Assembly: GCA_009760885.1 (NCBI GenBank)
Contig: CM019691.1
Location: 25,419,314 to 25,483,313, forward strand
Direction: 5' to 3'
DNA from: Achatina immaculata
Taxonomy: Eukaryota > Mollusca > Gastropoda > Stylommatophora > Achatinidae
DNA: 64,000 bases
Positions 20,640 through 31,894 of the stretch are shown here, one piece after another (within the stretch, counting starts at the first letter, position 1; each line of letters begins with the position of its first letter). The notes below the pieces were generated by a model. That model ran no database searches and was not told where the DNA came from. It saw only the letters and a program-made list of their open reading frames with translations. The position numbers and the translations under genes were made by a program.

Positions 20640-22960
20640 AACAAGCTGTGTTCCTATTGTGCGGCTGTAAACTCACCAAAGCAGAATCTAGGCATTGTCT
20701 AAACTCCGACGTCCAGAAGACATAGTGATAAAACCAGCCGAAAAATCATCGAATCTCGTAAGTTGGAAAAAAAAAAAGATTTATATATTGAGAAAGGCAT
20801 GTCCCAACTCAGTAACACAAAAATTCTATGCCCCACATAAAAACGATGCTACCCGCTCCAACAACGACAAAGTGGAAGCAACCATCAAAGACTTGATTAA
20901 CGAAGGTGGCCTCCCACCCCAAGCTGTTTCTCTTCACATCAAGGACAGCTGTTTAGGCAAACCCACATTCTATCTTCTTCCCGAAATCCATAAACCCGGT
21001 CATCCTGAACGTCCCATTGTATCAGCATGTGCATGCCCCACTGAGAACATTTCTGACTTTTTGGACAGCATTTTCTAGCCGCTAGTACACAAACTGCCCT
21101 CTTATTTGAAAGATGCCAACCACGTCTTAACAAATTTGGATGCAATCAAATTCTCTCAGCACAACACTTATCACATCTTTCTCCTTCATGTCTGTTCCAT
21201 TTACATATCTATCCCCCACGAGAACGGATTCTTAGCACACCGCTATTTTCCTGATAATGACCCTCACTCCATCACTAACACTGATACCAAAATAACACTC
21301 GCAGAGCTGGTACTCAATCTAAACTCCTTTGAGTTCAACAGAGAATACTCTGATCAAATCAGTGGTGTCGCCAGGGTAACGAAAATGGATCCCAGTTATG
21401 CATGCTTAATTATGGGCATTCTGAAAGTAAACTTATGGGAAACCTACATGGGCAGACTCTCAGAATTCTATAAAAAGTACATCCATGATGCCACTGGAGT
21501 CACCAGTATGCAGAAGGACGAACTAGAAAATGTTACTGAACTCGCCAACTTGCTTAATGAGAACATCAAATTCACGTAAAAAATTTCTGACAAGTCAACT
21601 TTTTAAACATGAAAGTATCTATTGGCACAGACAGTCTTGTCACCTCTGTATTTTACAAGCCTACTGACAGCCACACGTATTTACTTTACACCTCCTTTCA
21701 TCCTGAAGCTTGTAAGAACTCCATCCCATACTCCCAACTCCTCCGATTGAACCGCCTACGTCAGGATAACTTGGACTTTATGGACCATTGCAACAAATTA
21801 CTACAATTTTTCCGTTATTGCACTACTATCCAGAAAATGTCCTTCCGAAAGCTTTTAACTATATCCAAAAAAAGTGAACCGCGAAGAGACATTCAGAATA
21901 AAAACCTGTTACCTCATCCTATATAGTTAAATTAGCACTTCCTTTTCATCCACATGGTCAGATGGTTAATAAAATTCGCCATCTGCCACTAATCCAACTC
22001 GACGCAGATGCTCGCGACATATTCTCTGATCTACCCCTATTAACATACAAACGGAAACCACATCCTAAGCACATCCTCGTCCATAGCCACCTAAAATGGA
22101 ACCTTACATATGCTGCCACCAGGAAATTTATCTCCCCTGTAGCCTGGGGAACGAAAACGATCATCTTTCCCAAGACTATCCTGACTTTCCATGAGGGACA
22201 TGCGAGTCCCGTAATGTCACATATGCCATTGTATGCAAAAGATGCAGGATAATTTATATTGGTGAAACTGTTCTCATATTAGGTGACCGCTAATCATCTG
22301 TACGACATCAGCCAGCATGCTTCGAAACCAGTCCCGAATCATTTCAAAGGTCGCAACAACAGAGACAAATCTGACTTTCTGGCAACAGCCATCAATCAAT
22401 GTCACGCAGTAACAGAAGCCGCCTAGCCCTTGAGAACCGCTACATTCGGGAATATGGGACGCTGGGACCACATGGTTTGAACTCACAATTCAGCTACACC
22501 TAACATTCGCCTCTTCCACTCTTCAAAATCCCTCACCTGTACCACATAGTTCAGAACCTCCTCACAGCATCAGATTACAACCTCTCTACTCCAACTATAA
22601 TCACCTATTCCACCTTCTCACGCAGATTACCACTGTATCACTCTCTCCCCTTTTCTACGGTTTTCCTCCTCCCTCCCACCTATCACAGATCACAAGTCTC
22701 CATTTAAACATTCTCTACACTCCATTATGCGCATTTCTAAACACCGCCTCTTACAAGTCACAGCTAAGTGCTGCATTTACTTTATTTTATTCTGTTTTTT
22801 TTTTTGTTCATTCCTATTTTTTACATAGCATTCATGTGCATTTATATTTTATCCTCTCTCTCTCTCTCTCTCTCTTCGTCCTGTGTGTTTTTGTATGATT
22901 AAGGCTCACCGCGAAACGTCGCAACTGTGTGCTCGTTAAGTAATAAAGCTGTTCCTACTG
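20640..22960 (+). mobile_element. Penelope-like element, decayed
   Basis: A plus-strand element with an RT of the Penelope type followed by a GIY-YIG endonuclease remnant. It ends in a characteristic-looking 3' region with gcgaaacgtcgcaac and ttaagtaataaagctgttcc (22912-22948), preceded by (CT)n at 22852-22874. Frameshifts and stops break it throughout. The exact 5' boundary is not visible. Confidence 0.85.
20695..22500 (+). pseudogene. Penelope-like RT and GIY-YIG endonuclease pseudogene
   Basis: 20695-21078 carries DIVIKPAEKS and YLLPEIHKPGHPERPIVSAC, the N-terminal half of a Penelope-type RT. 21106-21579 carries LAELVLNLNSFEFN, VTKMDPSYACLIMG and YKKYIHDATGVTS. The last corresponds to the YxDD catalytic box, with its first D changed to H at 21484-21486. 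21609-21926 and 21962-22252 cover the connector. Shifting frame at about 22250 restores CKRCRIIYIGET, the start of a GIY-YIG domain. RT and nuclease are both dead. Confidence 0.85.
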
Positions 22961-23541
22961 TTTTCCTAGGTTATACATCTTGTTATCACAGCTTTACTGC
23001 AGTGGCTTCGTGTATTCATTCGTGTGCTGTAAAGCTAGTCGTACATAACAGTTCCATCAGCATGTTTTTAGCGGGGCTTACTCAGCCTGTCTGCTTGCTA
23101 GGTCCACCGTGCGAACTCCACACACCACCGCCTTTCTTCAACGTTCATTCTTACCCTTGAATCTATGACGTCCCGCAGACCAAAACCTCAAGCTGACAAT
23201 TATAGCGGGTTCGTTAAGTCCCTTTGCCCACCCACGAGATATTACTGTCTCCAATTAACGTGTTTTATTCGTGTTTGTTACACCTCATTTGGCCAGAAGA
23301 TTGAGCCCTTATAAACTTCAGTTAAGTAAATCTTCCATCCTTATCTCTTCTGTATCAGATCAATCTGTAGTCAGTGTGTTTTCATTAGCCAATGTGGAGT
23401 TACTCTGTAGCTCGTGACACTTTTATTTTTGCTCTAATAATGGCTAATTTTTTTTAAAAAAAGTCTGTAAAATAAAAGACAGAAAGTAAAAGATGCATAC
23501 TAGGCCCTTTTGTGCCCCGTTATAAATCACAAAAGATTATC

Positions 23542-23546
<5 letters not shown>
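22961..23546. other. unassigned; short repeat block near 22975-23020
   Basis: acatcttgttatcacagctt followed by tactgcagtggcttcgtgta recurs inverted at 43527-43568. The rest is unrecognised. Confidence 0.5.

Positions 23547-23578
<32 letters not shown>
23547..23578. repeat. (CT)n microsatellite
   Basis: About 15 CT units abutting the 3' end of LINE-D. Confidence 0.95.
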
Positions 23579-23579
<1 letters not shown>

Positions 23580-23850
23580 TCATGCCAATCAGGCGTTGGT
23601 CGTCAATGATTTCCACAACCATCTGTCCTTTGCTCTTTTTATAAAAATGTATGTTGAACCGTGCACATTGCCACTCTTTTAATCCGTCAAGTGTCTTGTT
23701 TCTTTGTCTTCCTCTGTCCCTTTGTCCCTCCAGTTTTCTCGCTGTCACTATGTATTCCAGTTTGATTCTTCTCAAAACATGCCCTACATATCTAGGGTGC
23801 TTGTTCTGAATCTTGCCATCATTTCTCTCTTTTCCCGGCCTCATTTAGAG
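23579..23850 (-). mobile_element. LINE-D 3' fragment
   Basis: The minus strand encodes an RT C-terminal tail (YVGHVLRRIKLEYIVTARKL, EGQRDRGRQRNKTLDGLKEW, DDQRLIGMN). It is 5'-truncated and distinct from LINE-A to C, and its 3' end meets (CT)n. Confidence 0.8.
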
Positions 23851-24190
23851 CCCTAGAAGAGAGGTTTTCCAGAAAGATGCAACAAATACAAAGGACAATC
23901 AGAAAAACAAACGAAGCGGTCCTGAAAGAACTTTTCAGAACAAGAAAAACTTGTTAAAATGATAAGAAAAAGCCAATCAAAATTTTTCTTAACATGTCAC
24001 GAGAAGACGGAAGTTGGAGAAGCTAACAAAATTCAATGGGAAAAAAGAAGAGAGGAAGGCCAAGAGAGAAATAAAAAATCTCAGTGGTGTGACCCAATGC
24101 CATGAAAAGAAGAAAAGCATGTGAATGTATCGGAAATACCAAGGATCGCACAAGATGGAGACCATGATCGCCGACGCTATCCGGCACGGC
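23851..24190. other. no recognised feature
   Basis: A-rich, purine-biased sequence leading into the 53-bp array. Nothing supportable. Confidence 0.5.
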
Positions 24191-25530
24191 GCAAGACCGG
24201 CATTTTCCAAAATGGGCGATAACATCCCCTCTCCCTCCCAAACTGTGAGAGTTGGACTGGTCATGGAGAGATAACATCCCCTCCCCACTTCCAAACTGTG
24301 AGAGTTGGACTGGTCATGGAGAGATAACATCCCCTCCCCACTCCCAAACTGTGAGAGTTGGACTGGTCATGGAGAGATAACATCCCCTCCCCACTCCCAA
24401 ACTGTGAGAGTTGGACTGGTCATGGAGAGATAACATCCCCTCCCCACTCCCAAACTGTGAGAGTTGGACTGGTCATGGAGAGATAACATCCCCTCCCCAC
24501 TCCCAAACTGTGAGAGTTGGACTGGTCATGGAGAGATAACATCCCCTCCCCACTCCCAAACTGTGAGAGTTGGACTGGTCATGGAGAGATAACATCCCCT
24601 CCCCACTCCGAAACTGTGAGAGTTGGACTGGTCATGGAGCGATAACATCCCCTCTCCCTCCCAAAACTGTGAGAGTTGGACTGGTCATGGAGCGATAACA
24701 CCCCTCCCCAACTCCCAAACTGTGAGAGATGGACTGGTCATGGAGCGATAACATCCCCTCCCCACTCCCAAACTGTGAGAGTTGGACTGGTCATGGAGCG
24801 ATAACATCCCCTCTCCCTCCCAAACTGTGAGAGTTGGACTGGTCATGGAGAGATAACATCCCCTCCCCACTCCCAAACTGTGAGAGTTGGACTGGTCATG
24901 GAGAGATAACATCCCCTCCCCACTCCCAAACTGTGAGAGTTGGACTGGTCATGGAGAGATAACATCCCCTCCCCACTCCCAAACTGTGAGAGTTGGACTG
25001 GTCATGGAGAGATAACATCCCCTCCCCACTCCCAAACTGTGAGAGTTGGACTGGTCATGGAGCGATAGCACTCCCTCCCAAACTGTGAGAGATGGACTGG
25101 TCATGGAGCGATAACATCCCCTCCCCACTCCCAAACTGTGAGAGTTGGACTGGTCATGGAGCGATAACATCCCCTCCCCACTCCCAAACTGTGAGAGTTG
25201 GACTGGTCATGGAGCGATAACATCCCCTCCCCACTCCCAAACTGTGAGAGTTGGACTGGTCATGGAGAGATAACATCCCCTCCCCACTCCCAAACTGTGA
25301 GAGTTGGACTGGTCATGGAGAGATAACATCCCCTCCCCACTCCCAAACTGTGAGAGTTGGACTGGTCATGGAGAGATAACATCCCCTCCCCACTCCCAAA
25401 CTGTGAGAGATGGACTGGTCATGGAGCGATAACACTCCCCACTCCCAAACTGTGAGAGTTGGACTGGTCATGGAGCGATAACATCCCCTCCCCACTCCCA
25501 AACTGTGAGAGTTGGACTGGTCATGGAGCG
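24191..25530. repeat. 53-bp minisatellite, about 25 copies
   Basis: Units contain aactgtgagagttggactgg and tcatggagagataacatccc. Variants such as gagcgata, gagatgg and shortened ccc blocks recur at intervals: a run of uniform units (24240-24600), a mixed region (24600-25200), then uniform units again. 53 is not a multiple of 3, so translations rotate frame and are not meaningful. Confidence 0.96.
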
Positions 25531-26514
25531 GTGAAAGAAAAAGGGGGGTCAGTGTAAGAAAAGAAAGCAGTGGGGGGGGGGGGGACGAAGCAGCCTTCCT
25601 TCTTCGCACTTTTCACTCCTGATACTGAGAAACTTGCGCCCCTACATGAAACTCATCCATCACATTCAAATTTGAGAGAAAATAATGTAGTTACAGATCT
25701 ACTCCTTCATATCGTTAAATAAAGTGGTTTGCTAGCTGAAGCTGTTAGTTGTGTAATGCATATCCCAGTTTAACAGGTCGCTGTACAAGTAGTGCATAAG
25801 GGGGGGGGGGGGTTGAGGATGTGGCCGGCAGCCCGAAGAAACCTGGGAACAAGAGACTTTAACAGTTAAAAGACATTAGGACATCACAGGACGAACATGT
25901 AGCGAAAAACTACCTAGATCTTTCAGGCGATGCCTTTTTTTTTCATTACGTAGGTTAATACACAATGATATCTTGATCTTGGTTTTCTTTTTCTTATCAG
26001 CAACTGGGATTTGCTCATTTCTGCCCATCTATTACCCTAACAGTCACTCGTTCACGAGCATAGGCAGTTTAATGATCTCATTTCCTGGGCACTAATTTTA
26101 TTTCAGGTCAACCGAAGCAAAAAACCACAGAGCGGAAAATGAAACGGATAATTACGTTTAAAGAGAGCCCTGTATACTGCGGTTTATTCCCCGTGACAAA
26201 TGAATTAAAATACACCACACTGATCTCAACTCCAACAATGCGCTGATGACTTTGTGATGCTGCTGACTGTTTGGCTGATTTGTCTGATTCCGTTAATGGA
26301 CGTAGCTGTATGCATCTGGTCTTGTCTAGGACTCTTCTTTGTCCACCCCGAGGATTTTCCGTCTGTCCCAGGACAAAATGTACTACTTGCCAGGCGCCAT
26401 GGGAGTTGAGGAGCTGAGTTATATTAGATGGTTTGGTTTACACTGCGATCTCCTAATTCTGTTCTCTGAAGTGTTTAATCTAGTGACGTTATCAGTTGTT
26501 ACCAGCTGGCAAAC
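25531..26514. other. no recognised gene; two G-runs
   Basis: G homopolymers lie near 25572-25583 and 25800-25812. A short plus ORF at 26339-26530 has no recognisable homology. Confidence 0.5.
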
Positions 26515-26893
26515 ACATAAATGCCTTTGAATGTAAATGCTACAGAAGAGTTCTTCAAGATATCATGGACACAAAAAAGAACAAATATATTCATACTACA
26601 AGAACATAATACTGAAGGTTTGCTAGTAAGGAAGATTAAACAGAGAAAACTTAAATATTCAGGACACAATGAGCGTCATGAGAATTTGTAGAAGGCCGTC
26701 TTGGAAGGGTACATAATGGGGAGAAAGAAAGAGAGGGAGACCAAGGCGAAGATGGCTGCAAGACATCGTTGATAATCTGAAAATGGACGCATCACCAGCA
26801 GGGAATCTTGCTTACAACCGAGAGGCCTATAGAAAAGCTGTTAGGGAGGGAAAGTTCCGCACGGGACAAGCGCTGTGTCACGAGTGACTGACC
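26515..26893 (+). mobile_element. LINE-B 3' fragment
   Basis: Corresponds to the RT C-terminal tail from NAFECKCYRRVLQDIMDTKK onwards, with frameshifts, ending near tcacgagtgactgac, a variant of the usual ACTG tail. Confidence 0.9.
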
Positions 26894-27039
26894 AGTGTTT
26901 CTGCAATTTTGAAAAACGAAACAGAAGCACGGTACGGGTTCTTAGGGAAAGAGCTTCCAACAAAACTCCTGTTTAAGAATCTATTAACGTCTTGCACTAC
27001 TGTACATTCACGGTGTTTCTCATACATCAACTTGTGCCG

Positions 27040-27051
27040 CCCCCCCCCTTC

Positions 27052-27097
<46 letters not shown>
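27040..27097. repeat. C-run plus (CT)n microsatellite
   Basis: A cccccccc stretch is followed by about 20 CT units. Confidence 0.95.
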
Positions 27098-27100
<3 letters not shown>

Positions 27101-27626
27101 TCTTTAACTCTTTTGATCCTGAATTAATTTCATGTTGAGCTAGAATAAATATTGATAAGAAATTTCGGCAGAAAGAAACTGGAAGTAAGTTAACTCTATA
27201 ATTAAAAATAAAAGAACATGGGATGGTTTAGAAATGTGCTGCTTTTTATTTTATTTAGACCTTGCCTAAATACAAATTTAAGCATTGATTCGCATAAGTG
27301 TTCAAGATCTACCGGCACTGCCAGTGTTGCTTTGAAGTCAAAAAATGCAGAAATGGCCGACACGGTATAAGAATACCTCGAGTTAACGGCGCGTGGAGAT
27401 TGTTTTATTATCCGCACGTTCTCAAAGTTGCGACGTTCGCTGCGGAGTTACGGTTCTTTGGCAACATGAAATTTCCGCCTGGTCGGCTACAACTACTAAT
27501 GTCTGCTGTCAGTTCATTTTTTTTTTAAAACATGGATTACTTTGCTGCTCTTTATATTGTTGTGTTACGCTCTGCGATAACGACTTCTTAAAGCGCTGAA
27601 CATTCACTGATAATTTTTTTTAAGCA
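27098..27626. other. no recognised feature
   Basis: Unassigned AT-rich sequence. Short ORFs lack recognisable motifs. Confidence 0.5.
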
Positions 27627-28115
27627 CAGAAGTAGGATAATGTTGACCGGAGTCGCTGAACCTTGACACGTGACTCGCTTTGAAAAGAACCCAGACCTTT
27701 TACGTTCACCTGATCAGGTTTTTAAGAGGGAAAGGCGACTTGACACGGACTGGCTGGTATTCGAGACCGCCGACAGTTAGTGTGGACGTACTCGTTAACG
27801 GAGAGAATATGACTACACACGACTGCTGACTGTCATGAGATGCTCTGAAGAAGAGAATCTAAATTATGTCACTGTCAAGCTTTATTTGGAGTTGACTTCT
27901 TCGTTCTAGCTTCGTTTGTGCAACACGTTCTTTATGACAATATTGTACGCAACAAACAAACAAATCACAACGCAGCAGAGTTGCCATATGCTATCTGAGA
28001 ACATCCTCGGGGAAGCACAACTCGATATCCCGGCGGAAAGAGCAGCACACCACACCGCCCGTATACCTGCCAGTGCTTCCAGACCACGGCCATTTTCGTG
28101 TTACAGCATCAGTTT
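27627..28115. repeat. dispersed segment, copy 2 (uninterrupted)
   Basis: Collinear with 4474-5240 (agtaggataatgttg, gagaatatgact, gttgacttcttcg, aacgcagcag, aactcgatatc) but without the LINE-B insertion. Either an old segmental duplication or two copies of an unlisted transposon. Confidence 0.7.
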
Positions 28116-28159
28116 CAAATCTAAGGTTCCCCAAGCTGTAGCCATATTGTGTTCAAGTA

Positions 28160-28615
28160 ACAACTCGTCTGTTACCATCTATCTTATTCCACAATTCGTC
28201 TGTTATCATCTATCTTATTCCACAATTCCTCTGTTATCATCTATCTTATTCCACAATTCCTCTGTTATCATCTATCTTATTTCACAATTCCTCTGTTATC
28301 ATATTCCACAATTCCTCTGTTATCATCTATCTTATTCCACAATTCCTCTGTCACCATCTATCTTCTTCCACAATTCCTCTGTTATCATCTATCTTATTTC
28401 ACAATTCCTCTGTTATCATATACCACAATTCCTCTGTTATCATCTATCTTATTCCACAATTCCTCTGTCACCATCTATCTTCTTCCACAATTCCTCTGTT
28501 ACCATCTATCTTATTCCACAATTCGTCTGTTATCATCTATCTTATTCCGCAATTCCTCTGTTTCCATCTATCTTCTTCCGTAACTCGTCTGTTAACACCA
28601 GTTTTATTCTATCGT
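28160..28615. repeat. 31-bp minisatellite, about 15 copies
   Basis: The unit contains attccacaattcctctgtta and tcatctatctt. Some units are shortened to attatcatattccac. Because 31 is 3n+1, the plus frame rotates and stays open across 236 codons by chance. Confidence 0.94.
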
Positions 28616-29190
28616 TAAGATTATAATATGACTGTGCTGGAGTTCTAAAGCTACTGTACAACAACAACAACAACAAAAATCCCGCATCCAGTGTGAGCTG
28701 TTGAACTATCCATAACAACTGCACTCATCCGTTACACATCAGACAGTGAAGATAATTATACACGACTTTACAGTCAAAGACAACAATCGTGAGTGAGTGA
28801 CGGGTCACGGCACCGCGCTATTTTATGTTTTTGTTCGCCCGTAAACTTCTTGGGCGTTCTGGTCTAAACACGGTATCTGTTTCCGAATATGTCTGGAGCT
28901 TTTGTTTCCATCGCTAGCTCATCCCGAACTGTGAAATAAACGCATTTCTTATCTGTACTGACAACTACATAAAGGTGAGATGTAACTGGGAAAGTCATTA
29001 AGAAGACAAGAAAAAATAACAGAAAATGAGGAAAGAATGTATACTTGTTACAAAAAAAAACAGAACAAAAAAACTCAGCATTCTCCCAAAATACCACAAC
29101 TAATTTGTGCGTCTGGAATAGTTCGGGGTTGAAGGTAATGCGCGAGCGTTGGCCATTTGAATTAAAGCTTTCAAATGGACAGGTAAAGAC
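28616..29190. other. no supported feature; (CAA)n
   Basis: A (CAA)n run lies near 28661-28678. A minus ORF at 28864-29256 contains a protein-like stretch but lacks convincing splice sites. Confidence 0.45.
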
Positions 29191-29335
29191 TAAGGCATAT
29201 CGGTGATACTCTGTTAGGCCTGTACTTCCAATACCATCAGCGCCTGAAAGTGTCATGTGATCTGCATCACGCCTGGCCGTATTTACCTTCCCATATTTAT
29301 CTGGTACCCATTTTTAGAGGCCTGGTAATCCAGGT
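29191..29335 (-). mobile_element. SINE body fragment
   Basis: Matches the body of the tRNA-headed SINE at 51450-51679: tgttaggcc, catcacgcc(c/t)ggcc, tttatctgg(t/c)acc and tttttagaggc. The tRNA-like head is missing here. Confidence 0.7.
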
Positions 29336-29525
29336 AATGAACAATGTGGAAAAAAAAAAAAAAAACATGCGGTTCGGCAAAATGGGTGATGGTTTACGTT
29401 GAATTGATGGATGTTGTTCCAAGCCAACGAAGAACTAAGCAAAGATCAAGTACAATTTGCTAATAATATTACAGAGATTATAAATCACGTAATGTGTTCT
29501 AGAAACTATAACATGTCACTCTCAC

Positions 29526-30665
29526 TCACTTACACTCAACACACACGCATATATATATATATATATACACACACACATAAACGAGGGGTGATTGATAAGT
29601 TCGCGGTCTAAAGTACAACGGATTATTTGTGGACAACATTTTCGTTTTTTTCTCAACATAGCCCCCTTGCAAATGTGTGCACTTAGTCCAGCGATCCTTG
29701 AGCATACGGATCCCTTCTTTGTAAAAGTCAGCATCTTGTGCCAGTAGAAAGTGGTCTACAGCATGTATTACATCATCATCTGAAGCAAATTTGCGACTAC
29801 TGACCTCCTTTTTGAGTTTGGTAAACAGGTAATAGGCCGAAGGGGCCAAATCTAGGGAATAAGGAGGATGTTCAAGAAGCTGGAAGCCGCATTCATGAAT
29901 GGCAGCCTTTGCCACCGCCGAATTGTGAACTGGAGCACTGTCTTGCTGAAAGATGACTCCTCTCGTCAATTTCCCTCGACGCTTTTCCTTCAATATGACC
30001 CGCAGTTGCTTCACAAGATTAACATAATAGGCCCCGGTGACCGTTCTGCCCTTTTGAAGATAATCTACCAATGGCACACCTCCTGAATCCCAAAAGATGG
30101 AAGCCATCACTTTGCCTGCAGACAGAACAACCCTTGCTTTCTTTGGAGGTGGGGATTCATGATGTTTCCACTGCACTGACTGTTCTTTGGTTTCTGGTTG
30201 AAAATGATGAACCCAGGTCTCATCCATAGTCACAAATTGCTGAAGAAACGTTTCAAGATCTGCAGAAAAATGGCCAAGATTATCTCCTGACATGTTGAGA
30301 CGCTGTCGTTTATGATCAGCTCCAAGAAGTTTTGGGGCCCATCGAGCAGAGATCTTTGCCATTTGAAGATCTTTGTGAATAACGGCATGAACACGTTCCT
30401 GAGAGATAGCCAACTCAGTAGCAACGTACGTGATTTCATCAGTGGTTACCGCTCTTTGTCTTCCTGGACAGGGATCATCTTCCAGACTCTCCCTTCCATG
30501 TTTGAATTGAGCTGCCCATTTCTTCACTGTGCTGTAAGAAGGGACACTCTCCCCTAGAGTTTCTGCCATATCCTTATGGATCTCCTTCGATGATAAACCC
30601 TTGATGCAGAGACAGCGAATGACTGCCCCATGAGAAATGTTATTCATTTTCTCACTTTCTGCCAC
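29526..30665 (-). pseudogene. mariner transposase, catalytically dead
   Basis: The ORF opens with MAESEKMNNISHGAVIRCLC. The first HTH runs to about residue 60, and a GRQR linker follows. The DDE/D domain has D148 (MDETWVHHF) and D242 (FQQDSAPVH). The third acidic residue, expected 34 residues after D242 in HPPYSxDLAPSDYxLF, is A277 (LAPSAYYLF). A single base change, GAC to GCC, would explain it. The segment after residue 75 is about 20 residues shorter than the family norm I know, so the second HTH is probably cut. The C-terminal GGYVEKK is at residues 334-340. No stop follows, and the frame runs through the terminal repeat into the flanking microsatellite to residue 379. Confidence 0.9.
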
Positions 30666-30821
30666 CCCTTACTACTTCAGTAGCCTCAAAAAACTGGTTG
30701 CAGTTAATTTCTTGAAACTTGGTGTTTAATCTTATATTAACTTGATCTACAAATACACTAAATATCAACTGTATGTTTCAAGTATTTGTACCTTAGGCCG
30801 CGAATTTATCAATCAATCCTA
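29578..30821 (-). mobile_element. full-size mariner-like transposon
   Basis: About 1.24 kb, the expected mariner size. The terminal repeats read gattgataagttcgcggtct on the left and, inverted, gattgataaattcgcggcct on the right. TA dinucleotides lie at both edges. Its left terminus CGAGGGG is shared with the deleted mariner at 9952. It lies within a (TA)n/(CA)n microsatellite, with cacacaca on the left and gtgtgtgt on the right. Confidence 0.92.
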
Positions 30822-30845
30822 TGGTGTGTGTGTGTATATATATAC

Positions 30846-30886
<41 letters not shown>

Positions 30887-30911
30887 TATATATATATTAT
30901 ATATATATATG
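30822..30911. repeat. (TG)n/(TA)n microsatellite
   Basis: gtgtgtgt followed by several TA runs interrupted by ca and ta-ta. Confidence 0.95.
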
Positions 30912-31437
30912 ACCATAACATAAGAGTGAGAAAGAGAACTAAAGAACTGCAGTATAAACCCTTCAAATAAATTGTAGAAAACGGAAGCAGAAATATAAAT
31001 CAGAAATCGTAACATATGTTACAGAAAAAAAAGATGAGTTGCAGAAACCATAAATATATACGTACACTAGTAAACTGCATTATAGAAACCATAACAATTT
31101 GTTGTAAAAGGCATAAGGATGCCCTGAGAATAATGTAAAATGCTGTGTGTTATCTTAACTTCTAGGATTCGCGTAATGTGGTTTTAACTGAATCAACATT
31201 TTCGAGAGAATCGCATTCCTGCCGCTTTTACATCTCCAAGTTACTAAGACATGACTTTGACAGACTTGGAGTTGACTTCGATCAAGTTGTTGACTGTGCC
31301 ACGTTTTCTTATTCTAAAGACAAACACAAATTTGATAGAAAAAAAACACAATAGATTTCTTCCAAGAAAGCCCTGATTCCAAAGACAAGGAGGTAAACAC
31401 GCGTATCCATTACCATCAATTCGAAACTGAGAGTCAC
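30912..31437. other. no recognised feature
   Basis: AT-rich, unassigned. It would be intron if the exon at 31438 is real. Confidence 0.45.
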
Positions 31438-31525
31438 CTTTTAAAATGAGCACCATTTTCTGCAAGCACGCCTGGCTCATGGCTCTGTGTTGGAACTGAA
31501 TAGATAGCTCAAGTCGCTCCTGGCA
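31438..31525 (-). CDS. candidate internal exon, helical protein
   Basis: The minus strand has the acceptor cagctttcag followed by 88 bases, ending at the donor AAAAG|GTGACT. In the phase-0 frame it encodes 29 codons containing CQERLELSIQFQHRAMSQAC and LQKMVLILK, plus one leftover base. The peptide is amphipathic and helix-like, compatible with the exon at 9369-9523. The polypyrimidine tract is weak. The protein is not identified. If it belongs with 9369-9523, another exon must lie between them, because the phases (1 then 0) do not fit directly. Confidence 0.45.
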
Positions 31526-31894
31526 CTGAAAGCTGACTCCGTCGAAGGATGACACGGATAGCGGGTTAACTAATAGCGTCGTGTCCTTGAAGCATTAGAT
31601 TCAAGGACGAAAACACGCGGGAACACCATCAGACAACGGAATTGCCGAGCCTCAAACTAACGACCATGAAAGACTAGGCAAACAAAGATACAGCCAGATT
31701 TACATAACAAAATAACTTTTAAACAGTCCCTATCCTACTTATTTCCACTGCAATCTTTGAACCGATTCATCCTATGGCCAGGAGTCACAGCGCTCTTCTG
31801 TTTTAATTCAGTTTTTTTTTTAATCTTCGCAATCATCGACCGTTAGGATGTATTTCACCAGTAATTCACATTGTTTTCCCGTCAGCCCCGAGTT
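31526..31894. other. no recognised feature
   Basis: Unassigned sequence before the 51-bp array. Confidence 0.5.

Noticed and set aside
28864..28960. Minus-strand protein-like ending VVVSTDKKCVYFTVRDELAM
   Set aside because: The possible acceptor is weak and the stretch lies beside a SINE body. No match to a known family was recognised.
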